From NCBI GenBank assembly GCA_964385695.1, contig CAYLQA010000069.1, positions 1 to 10,733 of the forward strand: a DNA stretch of 10,733 nucleotides, written 5' to 3'. Positions 1 through 6,567 of this stretch are shown one piece after another. The translations under genes were made by a program, and so were the position numbers. Within the stretch, counting starts at the first letter, position 1, and each line of letters opens with the position of its first letter. A model generated the notes under the pieces. That model searched no databases, was not told the DNA's origin, and saw only the letters and a program-made list of their open reading frames with translations. This stretch comes from CAYLQA01 sp964385695 (GTDB taxonomy: Bacteria; Desulfobacterota; Desulfobulbia; Desulfobulbales; Desulfurivibrionaceae).

Positions 1-55
1 AAGTGACAAGTGACAAGTGACAAGTGACAAGTGACAAGTGACAAGTGACAAGTGA
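1..55. repeat. Heptanucleotide tandem repeat (AAGTGAC), truncated by the window edge
   Basis: The unit AAGTGAC is repeated seven times without error at 1-49, followed by six further matching bases at 50-55. The array starts at base 1 of the window and so probably extends to the left. It lies 24 bases beyond the stop codon of the minus-strand topoisomerase-like gene. There are no spacers, so it is not a CRISPR array. Such arrays change copy number easily by slippage, but no function can be assigned here. Confidence 0.95.
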
Positions 56-79
56 ACCATAACTGTTTTTTTCAACTCG

Positions 80-2794
80 TCACTTCTTTCTGCGCACCAC
101 CCGGACTTTGCGTTTGCCGCCGGAACTCTTTGCCCCGCCCTTCACCCTTCTCACCCGCACTTTTTTCTTTTTCTTGGGCTGGGCTGAGGGAAGGAGCGCC
201 TCCGGGTTATCATCGCCCGGCAGTGGTTGCATGTAGTTACAGCCGGCACGCGGACAACGCAGGTAGGCCCTACCGCCGATATTTTTCTTTTCGACCAGAT
301 AGGGAGAATTACAAACACGACACGGCAGGGCAAGGGGCTTGGCCCAGGCCATGAACTCGCAATCCTGCTCAGGACAAACGTAAAATAGCTTGCCTGTTGG
401 GGTGTGCTTGGTAACAACATTACCAATATTGCAAAGCGGACAAAGCATCTGCATGCCCGCGCCTTCTTTCTCAAAAGACTCGGAGTGGCGGCATTCCGGA
501 TGCCCCGAGCAATACCAATACTTGCCGAAGCGATCCTCTTTCAGCAGCATGGGGCGGGCACAGTCCGGACAATCCTTGGTTGGTCCTTTTGCGGTAGCAG
601 GAGTAATTGCCTCTGGGGCCTCCTGCTGGGCAGGATCCTTAAGTGAAGTCTCCTCCTCCACCTGGGCCTCGGCAAAGATCTTTTCAGCAGCCTGGGCCGC
701 CTCAGCGGAATCCTCGGAAGGAGTCTCCACATCCTCCTCGCTGACCGTGACAATCTCGTCTTCTTCTGCAATTGCCTCTTCTGCCGGGGCACCTCCTTCC
801 GCAACAGCCTCAGGCTCAGGCTCAGGCTCAGACTCAGACTCAACAACCGCCTCTTCTTCCTCAGCAATTTTCGGCTCGACAACTTCGGGTTCGACTGAGG
901 GAGCTTCTTTCTCCTCTTCGATCGCAGGCGCTTCCTCAGGTGGAACAACCTCTTCCACCACAGGCTCTTTCGCCACCTCTCCCCTTACGGCTGGAGGCTC
1001 TTCCAAAGACTCCAAGGGCATAGGCTTCGGCGGGACAGCGGGCTCCGCATCACCCTTAATAATCCTTTTGGATTTTTTCTTTCCGAGACGGGCGGTCATG
1101 GGCACGGCAATCTTGACCAGAACCTCTCCCCGCATCATCATGGTTTGATCAAACTGTTGCAGGGCAAAGGCCAGAGGCTTGCGGTTCGTCACCACCTCCT
1201 CGATGGTCTGGGCAAGATAGGCAGGCAGATTGATCCCCTTCATGGAGGGAAAGGCCCGGTTGAGAACGGAAAGAAGCTTGCCGGTGTTTTGCCCGCAGCG
1301 CAGGGTGCCGTCCGGCATCATGGCAAGATACCCCTTATCGATAAACTGCTGGATCATCACCACAAAGGAGGCATCCACCTCCACGCCGAAATCGGCCAAA
1401 TCCGTGGCCAACCCGTCAAAGGTATAGTACTCGGGAGGATAGCCCATAGTTTTTTCCGGGCTGATCTGCTTGACCTCGAAGAACCAACCCTCTCCCATAC
1501 CGGCCAGAGGGCAAGGGGCCAGCAGAGCCTTATCTTTTTCACTCTGATAGAGGGCCAGGTATCCCTGCTCGGTAATGCTTCGTTCTGTTGCCCTAAAAAA
1601 ACAATCCTTGCCGGCGGTTATGGTGGCTTCGATGGTCTCACCTTCAGCCGCCTGCATCTGGCTGGCCAGGGCCCGTGACCAGATCAATTCGTAAAGATGA
1701 AGCTCGTTACCGGTAAGCTTGCCGGCAACCTCCTCCTTGCCCAACTCGGGCATGGTCGGCAGGATAATGCCCGGTAAATCCTCCGCGTTTTCACCCTCCC
1801 CCACACTCTCCTCGCCAAAACGAGCGGCAACCTGCTCTGCAACCGCCTCAAGCAAGGTCTCGTCGGAGACATCGGCATGGGGGGTAAAAGCAGTAATCAA
1901 GCCATGGGGTTTTCCGTCAAAATCCACCCCGTAAAAAAGGTTCCGCAAGGCGGACATAGCGGCCAAAGGAGTCATTTTGTAAAGGGCCCAGGCATCCTGC
2001 AGCAACTCAACCAATCGATACGGCGCAGGCGGGGGCAACTTGATGGGGTCTGTGGCTTTTTCACTCAGGATAAAGGATTTATTTTTAAACAGGTCAATGG
2101 CCCGCTTGCCCTCCTCGACATTACGCACATAGCCATCGTCCGTTATGCCGTATGCCTCCTGGAGCAAGACGGAGAATTCACCCTTATCCGTAGCCAGTTT
2201 GACCCGTACCTGCCATCTGGAGATCGGGGTATACATCTTGATCTCTGTTTCCCGTTCTGCCAAGAGATTCAAGGTCGTCAGGGAGACATAGTTCATGGCG
2301 AGATTATTAGGGCCGGAGCGGGTACCGAGCAGACGCTTGAGATGCCTGCCCAGCGAAGACTCAAAGAGCATGCGGATATAGTAGGCTGTGGCCCGCTCAC
2401 TCTGAACTGGGTCTAAAACACGGAAGGATTCATCAAGGACAGCACCGGACAGGCCATGAAGGTTCAGGCGCTTGGGCAATTCCGCCCCGGAGTTGACCGA
2501 GGCCAGATATTCGTTGATGGACCAGGCCCAAAACTCCCCGCGCTGATCACTATCCAAGGCCAGATAGACGTCACGCCCTTGGGCAGCAAGCAACTTCTTC
2601 CAAAAGTTTTTCTCTTTTGCCTGCAGAGCAAAGGTGAACTTGGGCGCTCCTTTTCTCAGCTTGTCTTTGGGGGGAACATAGGAAACCGCGACAGGAGGCG
2701 ATGTAACGACCAACTCATCAAACTCTCCGGAATAATGCTCTTTTAATGTCTGCCCCTTTCCTGCCGCCTCCACAACCACCACGGGTTTTGCCAT
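80..2794 (-). CDS. Type IA topoisomerase-like protein with substituted active site, acidic linker and three zinc ribbons
   Basis: This 904-residue protein has the TopA domain order. The Toprim domain (about 1-95) keeps E9, K13, D81, D83 and E87, but R85 stands where TopA has the second glutamate of DxDREGE. The core (about 110-560) has recognisable TopA stretches, such as the segment leading to GLIT at 298-301 and LYELIW plus ASQM at 367-380. The catalytic-tyrosine motif ITYMRTDS reads ITAFTPHA (300-307), so A302 replaces Tyr and T304 replaces Arg. HEAIRPT reads PGIILPT (341-347). A Glu/Pro/Ala-rich linker spans about 582-738. Three tetracysteine ribbons follow: C742/C745/C762/C768, C785/C788/C807/C812 and C825/C828/C847/C852. 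A Lys/Arg tail ends the protein. The ATG at 2794 is preceded by GGGAG at a suitable distance. Likely a DNA-binding pseudoenzyme that cannot cleave DNA (inference); a functional topA would have to lie elsewhere. The frame is intact, which argues against decay. Confidence 0.88.
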   Translation of the reverse strand: MAKPVVVVEAAGKGQTLKEHYSGEFDELVVTSPPVAVSYVPPKDKLRKGAPKFTFALQAKEKNFWKKLLAAQGRDVYLALDSDQRGEFWAWSINEYLASVNSGAELPKRLNLHGLSGAVLDESFRVLDPVQSERATAYYIRMLFESSLGRHLKRLLGTRSGPNNLAMNYVSLTTLNLLAERETEIKMYTPISRWQVRVKLATDKGEFSVLLQEAYGITDDGYVRNVEEGKRAIDLFKNKSFILSEKATDPIKLPPPAPYRLVELLQDAWALYKMTPLAAMSALRNLFYGVDFDGKPHGLITAFTPHADVSDETLLEAVAEQVAARFGEESVGEGENAEDLPGIILPTMPELGKEEVAGKLTGNELHLYELIWSRALASQMQAAEGETIEATITAGKDCFFRATERSITEQGYLALYQSEKDKALLAPCPLAGMGEGWFFEVKQISPEKTMGYPPEYYTFDGLATDLADFGVEVDASFVVMIQQFIDKGYLAMMPDGTLRCGQNTGKLLSVLNRAFPSMKGINLPAYLAQTIEEVVTNRKPLAFALQQFDQTMMMRGEVLVKIAVPMTARLGKKKSKRIIKGDAEPAVPPKPMPLESLEEPPAVRGEVAKEPVVEEVVPPEEAPAIEEEKEAPSVEPEVVEPKIAEEEEAVVESESEPEPEPEAVAEGGAPAEEAIAEEDEIVTVSEEDVETPSEDSAEAAQAAEKIFAEAQVEEETSLKDPAQQEAPEAITPATAKGPTKDCPDCARPMLLKEDRFGKYWYCSGHPECRHSESFEKEGAGMQMLCPLCNIGNVVTKHTPTGKLFYVCPEQDCEFMAWAKPLALPCRVCNSPYLVEKKNIGGRAYLRCPRAGCNYMQPLPGDDNPEALLPSAQPKKKKKVRVRRVKGGAKSSGGKRKVRVVRRKK
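809..844. repeat. In-frame hexanucleotide repeat in the topoisomerase-like linker
   Basis: Six consecutive 6-base units (CTCAGG three times, CTCAGA twice, then CTCAAC) lie inside the minus-strand gene and encode the alternating Ser-Glu and Pro-Glu dipeptides of its acidic linker (about residues 651-662). Because the unit is two codons long, a gain or loss would change linker length without shifting the frame. Confidence 0.8.
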
Positions 2795-3298
2795 GAATCA
2801 ACCACTCCCAAATGCAGCACTTGCCAGCCTTCGCAATTTTTCAAACCGAGATTCCCGCCCCTGAGCGGAAAGTATTTTCTCTTTGCGAAGTCCCCCTGCC
2901 ACTACGGTTTTCTGCATAAAAAATTGAAGATTAGTGTCGCCCTTTACGACAAATACAATATAACTACCTGAGTTCGTGACGATACGAATCGAATCATTCT
3001 TGCATCATACGAAAAGTTTACTAAACGATGCAACGCATGCGCAAGGCAACTGGCCTGCCAATTTAAGGGACATCGCCCTGCGGGGCGCCCGTAAACGGTT
3101 CGTCCGGAGTCTCGCAGGCTCGCTTACCTGCTTTGTCGAAAACTCTTTGATAACGCACGAGGTTCATCAAATTCGTTGCCTCCGCGCATACGAACCGTTT
3201 ACGAACGCTCACAAATTCAGGTAAATTGTAAGAATATTATACAATTAAACATTTTTTTAACTATCAATTTCAGCAACTTCGCAAATTTAAGGCTTTAA
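2795..3298. other. Divergent intergenic region between the topoisomerase-like and FGE-like genes
   Basis: These 504 bases separate two divergently transcribed genes and should hold both promoters. The half near the minus-strand gene shows little apart from a possible short hairpin at 2936-2950. The middle (3006-3203) carries the repeat structure annotated separately. The part near the plus-strand gene is AT-rich and includes arms AATTGTA and TACAATT (3224-3230 and 3240-3246) around a TATTAT that could be a -10 box, but no convincing -35 was found. An open frame from a GTG at 2976 to 3224 runs across the repeats and is not considered a gene. Confidence 0.6.
3006..3203. repeat. Cluster of direct and inverted repeats, possibly a structured element
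   Basis: A perfect 14-base inverted repeat pairs 3090-3103 (CGTAAACGGTTCGT) with 3190-3203 (ACGAACCGTTTACG). A second imperfect pair joins 3037-3050 with 3175-3189, which directly abuts the first right arm. A third, direct copy, CATACGAA-aa-GTTTAC at 3006-3021, matches CATACGAA-cc-GTTTAC at 3187-3202. Between the arms lie small hairpins at 3074-3087 (CGCCC/GGGCG) and 3114-3131 (GCAGG/CCTGC). This GC-rich block stands out from AT-rich flanks. It could be a non-autonomous repeat, a structured RNA or a cluster of operator sites; the sequence does not decide between them. Confidence 0.6.
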
Positions 3299-6067
3299 AT
3301 GGCACTCGTCACCCTTGAGGGTATTGCAACAGCCCTGGACAATCTCAATGCAAAGCCTGGAACCTTGAGGGGGAGCCTTGTCGAGTTGCTGCGCGAAACC
3401 TTTGCCGACGAAAAAGCACTCAACGAGATAACCTCCATTTCCCCTGATGAGTTGGTTGGAAAACTCTGGGAGGTAAAATCACCGGTCGACCTCAAGGCCA
3501 AACGCAAAAATTTCAGCAGTCTTAAATCCGGACTCAACAAATCCCTCAGGGACCTGGACAAGAAGGGTAAGAACCCGGAGGGTGTCACCCTCGGGCGCGA
3601 CAACGTCTTCATCATCTCCGACAAGCGTAAGGACGACCTGATCAAACAGATCGGTCTTTCCGGCGAATCGCCGCAAACCCTGCATGACATGTTCAGCGCC
3701 TTTCGTGAACTGTTCCATGACATGATCAAGGATAAGGGTGTCGAAGAGGTTGAGAATCTCATCAAGGAACTTGATGAAACCAAAAAGGAGATCCAAGACG
3801 CCTCCGGTATTGAGATTTCGGGGGAGGAAGAAGCAATCAGCGGTCCGGGGAAGGGTGAAGCTGAGGCGGAGGCTGAAGGAACTGGGGATGATGGCGGCGA
3901 AGCAGAAACGCTTATCGAAGACGAAGTAGAATTCATTGAGGAGGAGGAACTCCTTGCCCAAGGCGAAGAAGTTGCAGGGGCTGATGAGCTTGAGGAGGTA
4001 GAAATCCTTGAGGAAAACGAATTTCTCGAGGAAGAGGTGCAAGAGGGCGCAGGTGCTGCGCTTGAGGAAGGGGGCATTGGCGCCGAAGCCAAAGGGGAAG
4101 AAGAGCTTCTCTTGGACGAAGAGGAGATTGAGCTAGTCGAAGAAGAAGATGAGCTTGGTCTTACCGAGGGGGAGCTTGAAGGAACAGGCGAGGAGGATGA
4201 GGGAGAACTCGGACTGGGCGGGAGCATTATCTACGATGATTTTGAAATCATTGACGACGACGAGCTCGATGAGCTGGCAGAAGAAGAGTTTAGCGGCATG
4301 GCCGGAGAGGAATTTGAAGAAGAGGATTATTCCGAGCAACTAGCCGCCACCGAGGATGAACTCGAAGAAATTCTCGATGAGGGCGAGGTCGAATACATCG
4401 AGGAGGAAGAGACAAGTGCAGCCGCCCTGGGCGAGACTGTTATCTATGACGACTTTGAGGTAATTGACGACGACGAACTCGACGAGTTGGCAGAAGAGGA
4501 ACTTGCCGCCTTGGCCGGGGAGGACTTCGAGGATGAGGATTATACAGAGGTTGCTGAATCTGCCGAAGATGAGCTTGAAGAAGTCCTGGATGAAGGCGAG
4601 ATCGAATACGTTGAGGAAGAGCTGGCCGAGACAGAGGAGATCGACGAGGACGAGCTTGGTGCTCTAAGCGAGGAAGTCGAGGAACTCGCCGAAGAAGTTG
4701 AGCTTGTTGAAGATGAAGGAGAAGAGGCCTTCGAAGATGTCGAGGTACTTGGGGAGGAAGAACTCGAAGAGGTTGAGGGTGGTGGTGATGGAGGCGAAGA
4801 AACATTCGAGGATGTTGAGATACTCGAAGATGAGGAGCTCGAAGAAGTTGAGGCTGCTGAAGATGAATCATCTTTAAGTCTTGAGGAAAAAGAGAGCGAG
4901 GAAATTGATGCGGACGAGGTGGGGCTTGTCGAGGATGAGGATCTTGAATATGTAGATGAACCTGTCGACTTCCTTGCCGAAGGTGAAGGAGAAACCGAGG
5001 ATGTTGAGCTTGTCGGGGAAGACGAGCTTGAGGAGATTGAGGGGGAGGACTCTGACCTTCTCGACACGGAAGAACTTGAGGAGGTTAGCGAAGAAGAGGT
5101 CGAAGTTCTTGACGAGGATGATTTTGAGGAAGTGGAAGAGATTGAAGGTGATGGTGAGGAGGAAGATCACAAACCCAGCCCCCTTGAGGTGCTCTCCAAA
5201 TACATTGAGGCAAACGAGGCCTTAGCCGAAGAGCGGGAGATGCTGCACGAGACCCAAGAAGAATATATCTCCCAAATCCTCGACCGTTTCATGCCCAAAT
5301 TCATCAAAATTCCCGCCGGACAGTTCACTGTCGGCAGCTCTCACCCAAAGGAGGACGAGGCACCACAGCGATCCGTCAACCTGCCCTCTTTCTTTGTCGG
5401 GCAGATCCCAGTGACCAACGATCTCTTTGACCTTTTTGTCCGGGAGACCGGCTATGTCACCGATGCGGAAGAGGCTGGCTACGGAATCGTCTACGAAGGA
5501 CGATGCGTGAAAAAAATCGACCCTGAAACAGGCCGGGAAACCCTGATGCTTTCAAACGGCACCACGGCCCGCCATGTGAGCCGCGCCAGTTGGCGCCACC
5601 CCCACGGCCCGGGCAGCAGCCTTGAGGGGAAGCACAACCACCCGGTGGTACAGGTAAGCCACGACGATGCAACGGCCTTTGCCGCCTGGGCAGGGAAACG
5701 ACTGCCCACAGAGGAGGAATGGGAGGCAGTGGCCCGAGGCAACAAGGGCCAGCTCTTTCCCTGGGGCAATATGTGGCTTGAGCATTTAGGCAACTTTGAG
5801 TCTGCCTGCCTGGGGGACACCAGCCCGGTGGACAGCCACGGCCGCGAGGCCATGAGCCCCTTTGGCATCTACGATCTTTTGGGAAACGTCTTTGAGTGGA
5901 CGGCAACACCCTATGAAAAAGGATTCGCCCACGCCCAGCCCAGCGACATCATCTACGTCCTCAAAGGTGGCTGCTGGACCTCCAGCGGAACCATCACCGC
6001 CGCCCACCGCAGGCTGGAAAAGCGAAAATACTGGGCCAACATCATTGGTTTTCGTTGTGCCGTGTAA
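3299..6067 (+). CDS. Large acidic protein with C-terminal FGE-sulfatase/SUMF1-like domain
   Basis: This 922-residue protein has three parts. Residues 1-170 are a predicted helical, charged domain that I do not recognise. Residues about 173-625 are extremely acidic; for example, 42 of 80 residues at 441-520 are Asp or Glu. This part contains a 60-residue duplication. Residues about 665-922 form an FGE/SUMF1-type domain, with IPAGQFTVGS (671-680), PVTNDLFDLFV (704-714), RLPTEEEWE (801-809), FPWG (820-823), LGNVFEWT (861-868) and GFRC (917-920). True formylglycine-generating enzymes have a Cys pair shortly after the GGS motif; here GGCW (890-893) is followed by TSSGT, without that pair. Sulfatase maturation is therefore unlikely, and a structural or binding role in the C-type-lectin-like fold is more probable. 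No signal peptide or membrane segment is visible, suggesting a cytoplasmic protein. ATG 3299 has only a weak AAGG upstream. It is divergent from the topoisomerase-like gene. Confidence 0.88.
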   Translation: MALVTLEGIATALDNLNAKPGTLRGSLVELLRETFADEKALNEITSISPDELVGKLWEVKSPVDLKAKRKNFSSLKSGLNKSLRDLDKKGKNPEGVTLGRDNVFIISDKRKDDLIKQIGLSGESPQTLHDMFSAFRELFHDMIKDKGVEEVENLIKELDETKKEIQDASGIEISGEEEAISGPGKGEAEAEAEGTGDDGGEAETLIEDEVEFIEEEELLAQGEEVAGADELEEVEILEENEFLEEEVQEGAGAALEEGGIGAEAKGEEELLLDEEEIELVEEEDELGLTEGELEGTGEEDEGELGLGGSIIYDDFEIIDDDELDELAEEEFSGMAGEEFEEEDYSEQLAATEDELEEILDEGEVEYIEEEETSAAALGETVIYDDFEVIDDDELDELAEEELAALAGEDFEDEDYTEVAESAEDELEEVLDEGEIEYVEEELAETEEIDEDELGALSEEVEELAEEVELVEDEGEEAFEDVEVLGEEELEEVEGGGDGGEETFEDVEILEDEELEEVEAAEDESSLSLEEKESEEIDADEVGLVEDEDLEYVDEPVDFLAEGEGETEDVELVGEDELEEIEGEDSDLLDTEELEEVSEEEVEVLDEDDFEEVEEIEGDGEEEDHKPSPLEVLSKYIEANEALAEEREMLHETQEEYISQILDRFMPKFIKIPAGQFTVGSSHPKEDEAPQRSVNLPSFFVGQIPVTNDLFDLFVRETGYVTDAEEAGYGIVYEGRCVKKIDPETGRETLMLSNGTTARHVSRASWRHPHGPGSSLEGKHNHPVVQVSHDDATAFAAWAGKRLPTEEEWEAVARGNKGQLFPWGNMWLEHLGNFESACLGDTSPVDSHGREAMSPFGIYDLLGNVFEWTATPYEKGFAHAQPSDIIYVLKGGCWTSSGTITAAHRRLEKRKYWANIIGFRCAV
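4229..4621 (+). repeat. Two 180-base coding repeats within the acidic domain
   Basis: Residues 311-370 (4229-4408) and 382-441 (4442-4621) of the FGE-like protein are two copies of one 60-residue unit, each starting IYDDFE and running through DDDELDELAEEE. They match at 44 of 60 residues, and most differences are conservative (Ile/Val, Glu/Asp, Ser/Thr). The period is 71 residues. Shorter echoes of the ELEEVE-type motif occur at 230-246 and 487-613, so the acidic domain probably grew by repeated duplication. Confidence 0.85.
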
Positions 6068-6070
6068 AGA

Positions 6071-6161
6071 GGGGATTATCGCTGCGCTAGGATTACTGCG
6101 TCGCTGCCGCGACTCAGGATTATAGGATTATCGCTATGCGGGGATTAAGGGATTAAAGGGG
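6071..6161. repeat. Left inverted-repeat block before the four-helix-bundle gene
   Basis: The 100-base gap after the FGE-like gene is built from variants of GGATTA followed by CGC-type bases. The first 25 bases (6071-6095) are the reverse complement of 6536-6560 with one mismatch, and GGATTAAAGGGG at 6150-6161 is the exact reverse complement of 6530-6541. The right end of the block supplies the purine-rich ribosome binding site of the next gene. Confidence 0.85.
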
Positions 6162-6167
6162 GGAATA

Positions 6168-6524
6168 ATGGGTTGGAAAAAACTCAGAGTTTGGCAGAAA
6201 GCACACGGGTTGGTTGTTAATGTTTACCGGGTCACAAATACATTCCCGGCAAGCGAACAGTATGGTCTTGTGGCACAGTTGAGGAGATCCGCCGCCTCAG
6301 TTCCGGCCAACATTGTTGAGGGGCAAAGTAGGAATACAACTAAGGACTATCTAAACTTTCTTTTCACAGCCCGTGGCTCCCTTGAGGAAACCCGCTACCA
6401 CTTACTCTTGGCCCACGACCTTGGCTTTATTACAGAAAAACAACATAAGCCCTTAGAGGGAGAGTACCAAGAGGCAAGCATGATGCTAAATGCCCTCATA
6501 CGTTCATTAAAAGAAAAAAGCTAA
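6168..6524 (+). CDS. Four-helix-bundle protein of the bS23 / 23S rRNA intervening-sequence family
   Basis: The 118-residue product has the usual length and signature of the family: KLRVWQKAH at 5-13, FPASEQYGL at 25-33, QLRRSAASVPANIVEG at 37-52, and YLNFLFTARGSLEETRYHL at 61-79. Members are helical bundles first known from open frames in 23S rRNA intervening sequences; related proteins (Avd) act with diversity-generating retroelements. This copy is stand-alone, with no rRNA or reverse transcriptase in the window. The ATG follows AAAGGGGGG at a suitable distance. The gene sits exactly between inverted-repeat blocks and points towards aroB, which is on the other strand and ends 44 bases further on. 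Its molecular role is unknown; family assignment is firm. Confidence 0.93.
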   Translation: MGWKKLRVWQKAHGLVVNVYRVTNTFPASEQYGLVAQLRRSAASVPANIVEGQSRNTTKDYLNFLFTARGSLEETRYHLLLAHDLGFITEKQHKPLEGEYQEASMMLNALIRSLKEKS

Positions 6525-6529
6525 CTTCT

Positions 6530-6560
6530 CCCCTTTAATCCTAGCGAAGCGATAATCCCC
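6530..6560. repeat. Right inverted-repeat block after the four-helix-bundle gene
   Basis: This is the inverted partner of the left block: 6536-6560 matches 6071-6095 in reverse complement with one mismatch, and 6530-6541 matches 6150-6161 exactly. The repeat style continues past 6560; the last aroB codons (Leu-Asp-TAG at 6568-6576) read GGATTAG on the minus strand, so the repeat may have reached into the end of aroB. Confidence 0.85.
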
Positions 6561-6567
6561 TACTCCG

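Noticed and set aside
390..1148. 252-codon Ser-rich plus-strand frame opposite the topoisomerase-like linker and zinc ribbons
   Set aside because: It is antisense to Glu-rich coding sequence and has low complexity; the minus-strand frame carries the cysteine ribbons.
2976..3224. 82-codon plus-strand frame from GTG in the divergent intergenic region
   Set aside because: It runs through the inverted repeats, uses a GTG without a clear ribosome binding site, and gives no recognisable protein; the DNA-level repeat structure explains the region better.
3295..5067. Ser-rich minus-strand frames opposite the acidic domain (3295-4227 and 4540-5067)
   Set aside because: They are complements of GAG/GAA-rich codons, which read as Ser and Leu runs on the other strand; low complexity and no motifs.
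5900..6560. A diversity-generating retroelement, because an FGE-like C-terminal domain is followed by a four-helix-bundle gene resembling Avd
   Set aside because: No reverse transcriptase and no template repeat of the FGE gene 3' end was seen in the window, and the small protein looks like an ordinary bS23-type member. It could be revisited if a reverse transcriptase lies elsewhere.
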